The notes under the pieces are model-generated. The model was not told where the DNA came from, made no database searches, and was given only the letters and a program-made list of their open reading frames with translations. The translations under genes and the position numbers were made by a program. A DNA stretch of 51,467 bases from Calditrichota bacterium. GTDB taxonomy: Bacteria; Zhuqueibacterota; Zhuqueibacteria; Thermofontimicrobiales; Thermofontimicrobiaceae. Shown one piece after another: positions 1 through 9,082 of this stretch. The DNA lies in contig JAADFU010000144.1 of the NCBI GenBank assembly GCA_013152715.1, positions 1 to 51,467 of the forward strand. The letters run 5' to 3'. Position 1 is the first letter of the stretch. Every line of letters begins with the position of its first letter.

Positions 1-399
<399 letters not shown>

Positions 400-468
400 C
401 TAATGTCGAAAATGCCTAATCCCGGTAAAGATCATGCTCATATTTTGCGCATTTACCGCCTCAATTAC
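400..468 (-). other. Displaced C-terminal codons of purH
   Basis: In the frame that would be read with one copy of the 14-bp repeat, this stretch encodes [16 protein letters not shown] followed by IRHFRH and a TAG stop. That is the standard end of PurH. It is out of frame with the upstream reading frame and is not translated as part of PurH unless the duplication is absent or bypassed. Confidence 0.9.
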
Positions 469-1985
469 TTCGGCGTCGCGAATTCGGCGTCGCGAACAGA
501 ACCGCCCGGTTGAATTATTGCCGTGGCTCCTGCTTTTGCAGCAACATCCACGCCATCGCGAAACGGAAAAAATGCGTCCGACGCCAGCACAGTTCCTTCC
601 AGCGAAAGTCCTGCCTTGCGCGCTTTGTCAATCGCTAACTGCGAAGCATCCACGCGGGACATCTGGCCGGCGCCAATGCCAATCGTTCGATCTTTTTGGC
701 AGAAAACAATGGCGTTGGATTTCACCCATTTGACGACTCTCCAGGCAAATTTCATCGCTTCCATTTCCTCTGCCGTGGGTTTTCGCTGAGAGACGATGCG
801 AAGTTTTGCCTCATCCAGATCTGCAACATCTTCATCCTGAACGAGCAAACCGCCGGACACGTGCTTAAAAGTGAGCGCGCTTTCTTCGCGCTGACCGAAA
901 GCTAATTTTAAAATGCGGACATTTTTCTTCTTGGACAAAAGCTGCAAAGCGCCTTCCTCAAAATCCGGCGCGACAACCACCTCGATGAAAATTTTCCTCA
1001 ATTCCTCTGCCGTCTGCAAATCGAGCGTGCGATTGAATCCGTAAATTCCGCCGAACGCCGACAATGAATCTGTGGCAAATGCTTTGACAAATGCGTCGTG
1101 CACGTCGTTTCCCACTGCGACGCCGCAAGGATTGCTGTGTTTGACAATCACAGAGCATGGCTGCTCAAAAGATCTCACCATGCGCACAATAGCGTCCAGG
1201 TCCATGAGATTGTTAAACGACAATTCCTTACCGTGAAGCTGCTCCAGTCCGGCGAGACCTGGCGTTACACTCGACAAATCTCGATAGAATGCCGCCTGTT
1301 GATGGGGATTTTCGCCGTACCGCAAATCCTGTATTTTGCCCAAATTCAAGCTAAAAGATGTCGGAAATTTCTCCGGTTCGGTCTTCGGATCCGCTTGCTG
1401 CAAATAGCGATAAATAATACCATCATATTCATGCGTTCTCTGAAAAGCAGCGATCGCTAACTTTTTTCTTGTTTCCGAAGACAATGCGCCGCTGTTATTT
1501 TTAAGCTCGTCTAAAATTTCGTCATATTGATCAACAGAAGTCACTACAGCAACATCGGGAAAATTTTTTGCAGCCGCGCGAATCATTGTGGGGCCGCCAA
1601 TGTCAATATTTTCCAGAGCCTCATCTAATGTCGTATCGTGCTGCTGAATGGCTTTTTCAAAAGGGTACAAATTAATTACAATCAAATCGATTGGCTGAAT
1701 TTTCATTTTTTCGAGTTGCCCCATGTGTGACAAATTATCTCGCTTCGCTAAAATGGCGCCATGAATGAACGGGTGCAGCGTTTTCACTCTGCCGTCCAGC
1801 ATTTCCGGTACGCCAGTAATATCCGCCACATCGACGCAGTCGATTCCATTTTCCCGCAGCAACTTCGCCGTGCCACCGGTGGAGATAATTTCTATCGACA
1901 AATCTGCCAACCCTTTCGCAAAAGCAAGGGCATCTGTTTTGTCGTAAACGCTAATCAACGCCCGGCGAATTTTTCTCTCGCTCAT
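465..1985 (-). CDS. purH: Bifunctional AICAR transformylase / IMP cyclohydrolase PurH, C-terminus frameshifted
   Basis: Catalyses the last two steps of de novo purine synthesis: formyl transfer from 10-formyl-THF to AICAR, then ring closure to IMP. The N-terminal cyclohydrolase (MGS-like) domain is recognised by [11 protein letters not shown] and STGGTAKLL, followed by [14 protein letters not shown]. The transformylase domain carries [12 protein letters not shown] and ends with ASDAFFPF...[12 protein letters not shown]. The open frame stops after FATPK at 465, but PurH proteins normally continue about 20 residues and end in an IRHFRH-like tail. That tail is present out of frame just downstream (400-468), displaced by a 14-bp tandem duplication at 469-496. 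The ancestral gene therefore spanned 400-1985. The lost tail is, from memory, part of the AICAR-binding region, so transformylase activity is doubtful if the duplication is real. The start ATG overlaps the stop of the upstream dipeptidase gene (ATGA). Confidence 0.93.
   Translation of the reverse strand: MSERKIRRALISVYDKTDALAFAKGLADLSIEIISTGGTAKLLRENGIDCVDVADITGVPEMLDGRVKTLHPFIHGAILAKRDNLSHMGQLEKMKIQPIDLIVINLYPFEKAIQQHDTTLDEALENIDIGGPTMIRAAAKNFPDVAVVTSVDQYDEILDELKNNSGALSSETRKKLAIAAFQRTHEYDGIIYRYLQQADPKTEPEKFPTSFSLNLGKIQDLRYGENPHQQAAFYRDLSSVTPGLAGLEQLHGKELSFNNLMDLDAIVRMVRSFEQPCSVIVKHSNPCGVAVGNDVHDAFVKAFATDSLSAFGGIYGFNRTLDLQTAEELRKIFIEVVVAPDFEEGALQLLSKKKNVRILKLAFGQREESALTFKHVSGGLLVQDEDVADLDEAKLRIVSQRKPTAEEMEAMKFAWRVVKWVKSNAIVFCQKDRTIGIGAGQMSRVDASQLAIDKARKAGLSLEGTVLASDAFFPFRDGVDVAAKAGATAIIQPGGSVRDAEFATPK
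469..496. repeat. Perfect 14-bp tandem duplication inside purH
   Basis: TTCGGCGTCGCGAA occurs twice back to back (469-482 and 483-496). Because 14 is not a multiple of three, it shifts the reading frame of purH. Deleting one copy restores a normal PurH C-terminus through to a TAG at 400-402. Confidence 0.93.
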
Positions 1986-2659
1986 TTTTCGACAGTCCCT
2001 TTCTCCTTTTTCTTTTTCAACACGTTCAGCGGCACATCCAGTACTGGATAGTCGTGAATATTTTTATCATTAAAATGCCACCACTCTGATGTGATCGGCT
2101 TGAAACCGTGACGCATCATCACTTTTTTCAACAATTCCCGATTTTTTTTGGCGGTCTCGCTCACGTTCGGGTAATTGCTGCCTGCCTTTTCTGTAAAATC
2201 ATCAAATCCCGTGGGCATCTCCAATCCTTTGCCGTTTTTGTCCACCAATGTCAAATCTACTGCAGCGCCGCGGTTGTGATTGGAGCCTCTCGCCGGATTT
2301 GCCACGTATCTCGAATCGGGAACTTTTTTCCACATCTTTTTCTGCACAGAAAGCGGGCGATAGCCATCCCAGATTTTCAAGCCCAGGCCCATTTGACGCA
2401 ACTCCTTTTGCACTTCAACGATGCGGCGTGCCACATCTTTTCGCAGCAGACAAATATTCGCCGAATAGAGGGTGTCGCCCATGAAATTGTCCGCTGTGGC
2501 ATATTTCAAATCAACAATGATTGTCGAATCGAGCGCAGTAATGTCAACCAGATCAGTTTCCTGTTGGCTGAAAGCTGCGCTTGAAAAAAGAAAAAACAAA
2601 AGAAAAATCTTTACGGAAAAATTATTTCTCGTTTTCATTTTTGATTTCCTTTGTGTCAT
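1982..2659 (-). CDS. D-alanyl-D-alanine dipeptidase (peptidase M15D, VanX/DdpX-like), exported
   Basis: Zinc peptidase that cleaves D-Ala-D-Ala dipeptide released in cell-wall turnover. The N-terminus has basic residues and a hydrophobic stretch (about 17-30) ending AAFSQQ, a signal peptide, so the enzyme should act in the periplasm. M15 motifs are SNHNRGAAVDL at 126-136 (zinc ligands H128 and D135) and SEWWHF at 191-196 (catalytic E192, zinc ligand H195). WDGYRP at 97-102 matches the conserved substrate-side Arg region. ATG at codon 8 is an alternative start. The gene overlaps purH by 4 nt. A resistance role is unlikely without vanH/vanA; recycling of wall dipeptides fits the other peptide-degrading enzymes in the window. 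Confidence 0.88.
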   Translation of the reverse strand: MTQRKSKMKTRNNFSVKIFLLFFLFSSAAFSQQETDLVDITALDSTIIVDLKYATADNFMGDTLYSANICLLRKDVARRIVEVQKELRQMGLGLKIWDGYRPLSVQKKMWKKVPDSRYVANPARGSNHNRGAAVDLTLVDKNGKGLEMPTGFDDFTEKAGSNYPNVSETAKKNRELLKKVMMRHGFKPITSEWWHFNDKNIHDYPVLDVPLNVLKKKKEKGTVEK

Positions 2660-2700
2660 GCCTCCAAGCCGCCAAGGCTCGAAGGCTTTTCATTTTAATT
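2655..2700. repeat. Half copy of the dispersed GGCTTGGAG family
   Basis: The spacer between the dipeptidase gene and purN contains a stretch whose complement reads GAGCCTTGGCGGCTTGGAGG. It shares the GAGCCTTGGCGGCTT core with the right end of the MITE-like element at 40443-40487. Only one end is seen here. Confidence 0.5.
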
Positions 2701-2777
2701 GGACTGTTGGAATCGGGTTGCCCGTGCCCAATACGCGCTAACAACCCGTAACTTGAACCCCCAAACGACATAAAAGC

Positions 2778-3413
2778 TCATTTCTTTTCAGGCAGAATCT
2801 TCACTCGTCTGCCTTCGATTTGAACTCTGCCTTCAGCAAAATACTGAAGGGCTTCGCTGAAAATCTGATGCTCGAGTTTCAGCACGCGCGCCGCCAAAGT
2901 ATCCGGAGTGTCATCGTCCGCCACCGGGACGCATCGTTGAATCACAGGAGGGCCGGTGTCATAGGATTCATCGACTAAATGCACGGTGACGCCGGAAACT
3001 TTGCAGCCATAGGCAAGCACGGCTTCGTGAACGCGGTTTCCGAACATACCTTTGCCGCCGAACGAAGGCAGCAGCGCTGGGTGAATGTTCAAAATTCTGC
3101 CGCGGTAACGCCTGACAATTTCTACCCCGATCATTTTCAAATAGCCCGCCAGCGCAATAAAATTTGCCTCACGCTTTGACAAAATTCTTAAAACTTCTTT
3201 GTCGAAATCCTCCTGATCAGGATATTTTTTTGTCGAAATGAAATACGCCGGAATTTCATGCTGCCTGGCAATTTCCAGCGCTCCCGCAGATTTTTTATTG
3301 GAAATGACAACCACGATTTCCGCGTTCAATTTTCCCGACAAAACATTTTTCAAAATCGCTTCAAAATTTGAGCCGCGGCCCGAAGCGAAAATGGCAATGC
3401 GAAGTTTCTCCAT
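2778..3413 (-). CDS. purN: Phosphoribosylglycinamide formyltransferase PurN
   Basis: Transfers a formyl group from 10-formyl-THF to GAR, the third step of purine synthesis. The 211-residue protein is of usual length. It has the N-terminal FASGRGSNFEAI phosphate-binding loop, the catalytic ILNIHPALLP (N109, H111) and HLVDESYDTGPP with the third catalytic residue D152. One oddity is GGKGMFGNRVHEAV, which is normal for PurN. The upstream LD-carboxypeptidase ends only 14 bp away, so they are probably co-transcribed; purH lies two genes downstream. Confidence 0.95.
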   Translation of the reverse strand: MEKLRIAIFASGRGSNFEAILKNVLSGKLNAEIVVVISNKKSAGALEIARQHEIPAYFISTKKYPDQEDFDKEVLRILSKREANFIALAGYLKMIGVEIVRRYRGRILNIHPALLPSFGGKGMFGNRVHEAVLAYGCKVSGVTVHLVDESYDTGPPVIQRCVPVADDDTPDTLAARVLKLEHQIFSEALQYFAEGRVQIEGRRVKILPEKK

Positions 3414-3427
3414 ATTTGATTTTCCGT

Positions 3428-4447
3428 TTAAGCGACTTGCTGTGTCACCGGCGATTCCAACAAAATCAGTCCGCCGGCGTCAGTGTTTATTTCTGCTTCT
3501 ACTCCGAGAGGCATGGTGTGCTTCACCGGAACGTGGCCGTAGGGAAAATTTCCCACAATAGGTATCTTCAACTCGCTGAAGTAATTTTCGAAAATCTGCT
3601 CCACTGTTAAATAGGGTTTTTCCGGCTCTCCGGGCTCGCAATCGACAAATTGCCCCAACACAAGTCCGGCGATCTGTTCAAAAATGCCCGCCATCTTCAT
3701 TTGCGCCAGATAGCGGTCTAAATGATATGGTTCTTCTTCAATGTCTTCAATGTAGAAAATTGCGCCCTCGAAATCAGGACAGTAAGGCGTGCCGAGAACT
3801 GTGTTTATCAAAGACAGACACCCGCCAATCAGCGGACCTGTTGCCCGGCCAGAAGAAAATAATTTTAATTCATGTCCTTCCGGCGGATGCAAAAGCCCCG
3901 AAGGCGCAGCGTCTGTGATCATGCGCCAGAACCTTTGTTCTGTGAAATCATCTATTCCGGCGCCCATCTCGACTGCGACCATGGGGCCTGAGAAGGTAAT
4001 TAGTTGAGTTTCCTTCCAGATTGCTAATTGCAGCGACGTGATGTCGCTGTAACCGACAAAAATTTTCGGATTTTGTCGAATGATGTCAAAATTTAACCGA
4101 TCAATCATGCGTGGCGTGCCGTATCCGCCGCGCGAGCAAATTATTGCTTCAATTGCCGGGTCAGCAAACATCTGATTCAAATCAGCCGCGCGGTCGGCAT
4201 CTTTGCCGGCGAGATAACCGTAGCGGTCTCTCGCGTGAGCACCTTCCACGACCTGGTAGCCGCGCTGTTTCAGATATTCGATGCCGCGGTCAAATTTTTC
4301 ATCATTCAAAGGTCTGCTCGCCGGAGAGACAACGCCGATGGTCGCTCCGAAACGCAAAGCCGGGGGTTTGAGAATTTCTTTTTGTGGCATAAAATTTCCG
4401 TTCTGCTCATTCGCTTCAAAATCTGTTTCCGGATTTTTTCCCGCCAT
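3428..4447 (-). CDS. LD-carboxypeptidase (peptidase S66, LdcA/MccF family)
   Basis: Serine peptidase that removes the terminal D-alanine from murein tetrapeptides in the cytoplasm, part of wall recycling. Residues seen are the nucleophile S105 in ICSRGGYG, E234 in FYIEDIEEEP and H305 in YGHVPVK, in the order expected for the S66 Ser-Glu-His triad. Start choice: an ATG at 4447 shares one base with the TAA of the upstream GWxTD gene (TAATG), implying translational coupling, and gives 339 residues. A longer in-frame start at 4480 and a shorter one at residue 20 (MPQKEILKPP) are possible. The lack of a signal peptide agrees with cytoplasmic recycling. A microcin-immunity (MccF) role is possible but less likely here. 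Confidence 0.88.
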   Translation of the reverse strand: MAGKNPETDFEANEQNGNFMPQKEILKPPALRFGATIGVVSPASRPLNDEKFDRGIEYLKQRGYQVVEGAHARDRYGYLAGKDADRAADLNQMFADPAIEAIICSRGGYGTPRMIDRLNFDIIRQNPKIFVGYSDITSLQLAIWKETQLITFSGPMVAVEMGAGIDDFTEQRFWRMITDAAPSGLLHPPEGHELKLFSSGRATGPLIGGCLSLINTVLGTPYCPDFEGAIFYIEDIEEEPYHLDRYLAQMKMAGIFEQIAGLVLGQFVDCEPGEPEKPYLTVEQIFENYFSELKIPIVGNFPYGHVPVKHTMPLGVEAEINTDAGGLILLESPVTQQVA

Positions 4448-5745
4448 TAGTGTCGAATCAAATAGCGCCAGTCTTCCCACGATTGGGTCAACAGACGATA
4501 CTCGCCAAAGCCCGTCATGTCCATGAACACAAAAGATTTGTTAATTGTGTAGTAGTACCAGACTTCGTAGGGTTTACTTCCCGGATCAAACGGATGGCGT
4601 TCAACATCAGACGGCGCGCCAAAAATGATATAAATCATGCCCATATCGCTCTTCCAGCCGTCGCGGAAACCGCCGAATCGCGCGTTAGCGTAAGCGACGC
4701 GTTCGTAATATTCATCCATCCATTCGTTTTGCGGCGTACCGGGCGTGGGATCTCTTCTTGCCCAAAAGTTGCGAAAAGCTTCCAGTTTTTCATCGGCGTG
4801 CGTTTTTTTCAGCTTGTCCCACTCTTTTTTCCCGGCAATATACTTCACCTGCTTGATCGCCAGTTCAATATCGTAAATTGACGAAGGCAAATCAGCCCAA
4901 CGCACAATGAAACGCTTTTTCACTTTTGCCTTGGTTTTGCCCTGACTGACTTTCACTTCAATTTCATAAGCGCCTTGAGAAAGATTGTTGGAAATTAGCG
5001 GAAAAGCCTCCAGTGTGCGAGGGCCATCGCTCTTTCTTTTGTAGCTGTGTTCGACAACCTTTTTGTTGCGGCTATTTTTGATCACATAGTCTATCTGGTA
5101 GTCTTCCGCAGATTGTGTCGTATTGTAAATTTCAAAATAACAAAATAACTTGCGGGACAAATCCACAATGTAGTCCGCGACTTCGGGCACGAAAGTTTTG
5201 ACGCCGACGGAATCAATCTCTAAATTTCTGACGAACGACACATCGCTGACGCTCAATTTCCATTTTGAGTAATTCTTCAGCTTTATTTTTCTGACCGTTT
5301 TTTTCGTGCGTTTCGTCTCCAGATCGGTGAACCCGAGCGTCAATTTGTAATTTCCGGGAGCAATGTCAAATTTCTCGTGAGTGACGCTGAATCTTCGTCT
5401 GGAATTTGTCGCCTGAAAATTATCCGCAGTCACTTTCTCCTGCCAGGTTTTTCCGTCAACTTGAAAACCGTCTTTATCGTCAACAGTAACCGAAACTTCA
5501 TAGCTTGCTTCAAAGCCGCCGCTGTCCGCCCGGACAAAAGTCAATGCGTCAAACGGAGTTTTCACGTAAAGATAAATTCGGCTCAATTCAGGACGCGGCG
5601 CGTCCGCGCCAACAACGTCCCAGTGGAATGTCGGCAAAACTCCCGGCGCTCCTGTTTGCAATTCCGTCTGACTCAGACCTGCCGCGCTGAATGACATCAA
5701 TGCCAAGACCAGCGCTGCGAAAATTCTGAATTGCCTTAATTTCAT
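4447..5745 (-). CDS. Secreted GWxTD domain-containing protein
   Basis: Protein of unknown function from a family common in Calditrichota, Ignavibacteria, KSB1 and Gemmatimonadota. A signal peptide (LRQFRIFAALVLALMSFSAA, then GLSQ) opens the 432-residue chain. The middle is beta-rich, and the C-terminal domain contains the namesake GWKSD at 363-367 followed by MGMIYIIFGAP and a GxxxYEVWYY motif, as in other GWxTD proteins. Position 366 is S where the family name implies T. A good RBS (AGGAGG) lies upstream of the ATG. The stop overlaps the LD-carboxypeptidase start. Confidence 0.85.
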   Translation of the reverse strand: MKLRQFRIFAALVLALMSFSAAGLSQTELQTGAPGVLPTFHWDVVGADAPRPELSRIYLYVKTPFDALTFVRADSGGFEASYEVSVTVDDKDGFQVDGKTWQEKVTADNFQATNSRRRFSVTHEKFDIAPGNYKLTLGFTDLETKRTKKTVRKIKLKNYSKWKLSVSDVSFVRNLEIDSVGVKTFVPEVADYIVDLSRKLFCYFEIYNTTQSAEDYQIDYVIKNSRNKKVVEHSYKRKSDGPRTLEAFPLISNNLSQGAYEIEVKVSQGKTKAKVKKRFIVRWADLPSSIYDIELAIKQVKYIAGKKEWDKLKKTHADEKLEAFRNFWARRDPTPGTPQNEWMDEYYERVAYANARFGGFRDGWKSDMGMIYIIFGAPSDVERHPFDPGSKPYEVWYYYTINKSFVFMDMTGFGEYRLLTQSWEDWRYLIRH

Positions 5746-5796
5746 AAAAACCTCCTGCCACCGGCGTTGCCGATGGTCATTTGATATGATAAAACA

Positions 5797-7083
5797 TCAT
5801 ACTAATTTTCCCCAAAGGTCATAGCTTTCGGCTTTTTCAATTTTTACCGGCAAAATTTCACCCGGCGACACTTCTCCGCTCACGTGAACCAGATTGTCAA
5901 TAAGCGGGCTGTCCCATTCTGTTCTCCCCGAGAAGGAACCGTTCTGGCTGTTTTCCTCATCAATTATTACGGGAAGGCTTCTTCCCACCAAGCCGTTGTT
6001 TTTTTTGTGAGAAATTTCGAACTGAATTTCCATCAGTTCCTGCATTCGGTCTTCTTTCACGGATTCGTCAATCTGTTCCGGTAGTGATGCCGCCGGTGTC
6101 CCGTCTTCCGGAATGAACTTGAAAGCGCCAAGTCTGTCAAACTGAATTTCTTTGACAAAACTTTTTAAAATGGAAAAATCTTCATCCGACTCGCCCGGAT
6201 AACCCACCATCACCGTGGTGCGAATTGCCATCTCCGGCACGAATTTTCTGAACTGCTCGATTGTTGTGCGAATATCTGCTGAGGAAGAAGGCCGGCCCAT
6301 TGATTTCAACACTTTGTCAGAAATGTGCTGAATCGGCAGATCCACGTAACGGCACAATTTTTCTTCTTCCTGAAAAAGCCGAATCAATTCCTCGGACACG
6401 TGCGCCGGATGCGCGTACAATAATCGAATCCATTGCAAATTGTCGATTTTTGTCAGAGAACGAATTAATTTGACCAGTCCGTTTTTTTCTCCCCAATCTC
6501 TGCCGTAGTAGGTCGTGTCCTGCGCCACCAAAATTAGCTCGCGAACGCCATGCTCCGCCAGTTCCTTTGCCTCACAAATCAGTTTCTCCGACGGCTGACT
6601 GCGATGCCCGCCTTTGATCAGCGGAATCGTGCAATAGCGGCAGCGATTGTCGCAACCGTCGGAAATTTTCAAATAGGCATAATGGGACGGCGTTTCCAGA
6701 TTTCGCCGGAGACCGTTTTTCTTTTTCTCAATTTTCAAATAATCGGCGATGCGTTTGCCAACGATTTCAAAATCTTTCTCCGGAAAGAATCCGTCCACTT
6801 CCGGAATTTCCCTTTTCAGTTCAGCGACGCTCATCTGCGCGAGGCAGCCGGTCACAAAAATATTTTCCACCTGCCCGAAATTTTTCAATTCCACAGCTTC
6901 CAGAATAGTTTCAATTGCCTCCTCGCGCGCCGGCAAAATAAACGCGCACGTGTTGATGACAATCGTGTCTGCCTTTTCCGCATCATCGACGAACTGAATT
7001 CTTTCGCTATCGATTTGAGCGCGCAGCACTTCCGAATCGACCACATTTTTCGGGCAGCCCAGGGTGATGATATTTATTTTCAT
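5797..7083 (-). CDS. rimO: Ribosomal protein uS12 methylthiotransferase RimO
   Basis: Radical-SAM enzyme that methylthiolates an aspartate of ribosomal protein S12. The N-terminal MTTase domain carries the three auxiliary-cluster cysteines C10 (ITLGCPKN), C46 (NTCAF) and C80 (TGCLAQ). The radical-SAM cluster is C144, C148 and C151 in SDGCDNRCRYCTIP. A C-terminal TRAM region (VGRSLPVIIDEE onward) completes the 428 residues. LGCPKNVVDSE distinguishes RimO from the tRNA enzyme MiaB. The start overlaps the ftsY stop by 4 nt, so the two are translationally coupled. Confidence 0.95.
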   Translation of the reverse strand: MKINIITLGCPKNVVDSEVLRAQIDSERIQFVDDAEKADTIVINTCAFILPAREEAIETILEAVELKNFGQVENIFVTGCLAQMSVAELKREIPEVDGFFPEKDFEIVGKRIADYLKIEKKKNGLRRNLETPSHYAYLKISDGCDNRCRYCTIPLIKGGHRSQPSEKLICEAKELAEHGVRELILVAQDTTYYGRDWGEKNGLVKLIRSLTKIDNLQWIRLLYAHPAHVSEELIRLFQEEEKLCRYVDLPIQHISDKVLKSMGRPSSSADIRTTIEQFRKFVPEMAIRTTVMVGYPGESDEDFSILKSFVKEIQFDRLGAFKFIPEDGTPAASLPEQIDESVKEDRMQELMEIQFEISHKKNNGLVGRSLPVIIDEENSQNGSFSGRTEWDSPLIDNLVHVSGEVSPGEILPVKIEKAESYDLWGKLV

Positions 7084-7994
7084 TGAAAAAGCGCCTCGAC
7101 AAATTCTTCCGGATCGAAAACTTCCAGATCACCAATTTTCTCGCCGACGCCGATGTATTTCACCGGAATCCCCAACTCTTTCGTAATGGAAAAAACAATG
7201 CCGCCTTTAGCTGTTCCGTCTAATTTTGTGAGCACAATGCCGGTCACTCCGACCGCGTCAGTGAATTGTTTGGCCTGATTCAGACCATTCTGCCCCGTTG
7301 TCGCGTCCAGAATGAGCAATGTTTCGTGGGGCGCGTCCGGAACGAGCTTGCCCAAAACGCGACGAATCTTTTTTAATTCTTCCATTAAATTGGTCTTTGT
7401 GTGCAATCTGCCCGCCGTATCGACGATGAGCGTTGCCACGCCGCGACTGACCGCCGCTTGTAACGCGTCAAAAGCAACGGACGCCGGATCAGCGCCGGGC
7501 TGGTTGCGAATAATGTCCACATGCGCGCGATCGGCCCAGATTTCCAATTGTTCGGACGCCGCCGCCCTGAACGTATCCGCCGCCGCCAGCAAAACCTTTT
7601 CATGGTCTCGTTTGAGAAGAGCCGCCAGTTTGCCGATAGTGGTAGTTTTTCCCGTGCCGTTCACGCCGACAACCATAATCACAAACGGGTTTTTTTCATG
7701 AACGACTTCGTCTCTCGTATTCTGAAAATCTTCTTTCAGAGACCGCAACATACCGGTTTTTAGAATGCGTAAAATATTTTCCGATTTTCTAATGCCTAAT
7801 TCTTCGACAGTATCGCGAACATTGTCCATCAATTCCATGACAAAATTTACGCCCAAGTCGCCGGAGATCAGCACTTCTTCCAGCGAATCAAAAAAATCCT
7901 CATCAATGTCAGGCTGTGATTTGACCACTGCGGTCACTTTTCCCAGCCAGCCTTCTCTGGTTTTGGTCAATTTTTGTTTTAACTTCCCAACCAT
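7080..7994 (-). CDS. ftsY: Signal recognition particle receptor FtsY (NG domain)
   Basis: SRP-receptor GTPase that docks ribosome-nascent-chain complexes at the inner membrane. Residues 1-95 form the helical N domain; the G domain has the P-loop VGVNGTGKTTT (109-119), DTFRAAASEQL, DTAGRLHT (192-199) and TKLDGTAKGG (256-265). At 304 residues it lacks the long acidic A domain of E. coli FtsY, as is usual in many phyla. The alternative, Ffh, is excluded by the missing M domain. It is directly upstream of rimO and overlaps it. Confidence 0.95.
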   Translation of the reverse strand: MVGKLKQKLTKTREGWLGKVTAVVKSQPDIDEDFFDSLEEVLISGDLGVNFVMELMDNVRDTVEELGIRKSENILRILKTGMLRSLKEDFQNTRDEVVHEKNPFVIMVVGVNGTGKTTTIGKLAALLKRDHEKVLLAAADTFRAAASEQLEIWADRAHVDIIRNQPGADPASVAFDALQAAVSRGVATLIVDTAGRLHTKTNLMEELKKIRRVLGKLVPDAPHETLLILDATTGQNGLNQAKQFTDAVGVTGIVLTKLDGTAKGGIVFSITKELGIPVKYIGVGEKIGDLEVFDPEEFVEALFQ

Positions 7995-8025
7995 CCGCTG
8001 CTTCCTATTTCAAATTTTAGTAACT

Positions 8026-9024
8026 TTATTTTCCGGTTTTCGTCGAATCCGGACCTTCTTCATTATTGGGCTGAATTGTCGACGCCAAATTTCCCAGATC
8101 ATCAGCCAGACGTTTGGCTAAATCGCGCACATTTTCCACATCGTCCACTTTTCCGTTCGCTGCGCCCAATGCCTTTCCCGTCTCCACGTCAATCAATCGC
8201 ACGTCCGCTTCGATTCTGCGATTCAGTCGGCTCACGTTTCCCAATATCACCGCCTGCAAACCAGCCAGTCTGCCAACTTTTAACGCCACCTCCGTATCAA
8301 TGACACCCGTTTGCGAGAGAGATTGTTCCTGCAAAATTTTCTCCAATTGCGTCCGCTCCATGACAGTGAATTTCTGCTTTTGAATCAGCGCCGTTGTCAA
8401 CATCTCCGACAGGGTTTTTCCCAGACCCTGCGCTTGCGAATTTGATTCCTCAAACGCAAAAACCGCCACATAGGGCTGATAACCAGGATTTTCAGTCGGT
8501 GTTGCTTCCGTCGACAGGTTCAATTTTTTCTTAATTTTGCTGCGAATGGGTTTTTTCGCCTTGGTTTCGCTAAAATTTTTCTTCAAATTATTGAGCACAT
8601 GCTGCGCCTTGCCACGCCGATCCGGATTGCGCAAATATTTCAGCGCTTGCGTCAAATTGAAACGGGCTTTTTCTTTTTCTTTATTTTGATAATTTATCAT
8701 GCCCAAAACGTAGTAGCCGGGTGCGGATTTATTGTTGATGGAAATGGCAATCTGCGCCTGTTTTGTCGCCGAGGCAAAATTCCGCTCAATGTAATACAAC
8801 AAAGACAACATCTCGTGCGCCTTGACATTTTTCGGATTGAGACGCACCGCTACTTGCAAATTTTCTTTGGCGTCGTCATATTTTTTCTTCTGATAAAGCG
8901 CAATTGCATTTTTTGTCAATTGATCCGATTTTTTTATCTGCTTCGGAGTTTGGGCAACCGCCGCTACCGCAGCAATGAAAACAAAAATTGCCATCACCAA
9001 GGTCAATGTTTTAATTCTTGCCAT
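8026..9024 (-). CDS. Exported TPR protein with CsgG/FlgO-like domain
   Basis: The chain begins with a signal peptide (LVMAIFVFIAAVAAVAQ). Residues about 33-150 contain TPR-like helices (AIALYQKKKYDDAKENL; LNPKNVKAHEMLSLLYYIER). From about 188 it resembles the CsgG/FlgO periplasmic fold: VAVFAFEESNSQAQGLGKTL, then MERTQLEKILQEQ and DVRLIDVETGKALGAANG. Such proteins usually sit in the periplasm or at the outer membrane, but the partner is unknown. The C-terminus is charged. The gene stands between ftsY and the prenyl-reductase gene with short spacers (31 and 58 bp). Confidence 0.75.
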   Translation of the reverse strand: MARIKTLTLVMAIFVFIAAVAAVAQTPKQIKKSDQLTKNAIALYQKKKYDDAKENLQVAVRLNPKNVKAHEMLSLLYYIERNFASATKQAQIAISINNKSAPGYYVLGMINYQNKEKEKARFNLTQALKYLRNPDRRGKAQHVLNNLKKNFSETKAKKPIRSKIKKKLNLSTEATPTENPGYQPYVAVFAFEESNSQAQGLGKTLSEMLTTALIQKQKFTVMERTQLEKILQEQSLSQTGVIDTEVALKVGRLAGLQAVILGNVSRLNRRIEADVRLIDVETGKALGAANGKVDDVENVRDLAKRLADDLGNLASTIQPNNEEGPDSTKTGK

Positions 9025-9082
9025 GATTTCCTCCCGAGGTTAATTCCGTGCTTCGGCTTATTTTTATTAAAAATTAAAGCGC

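Noticed and set aside
434-733. Plus-strand frame over the end of purH
   Set aside because: It is the reverse frame of a strong PurH coding region.
1982-2659. VanX vancomycin resistance gene
   Set aside because: No vanH/vanA or VanR/S genes nearby and the protein has a signal peptide; wall peptide turnover is the simpler reading.
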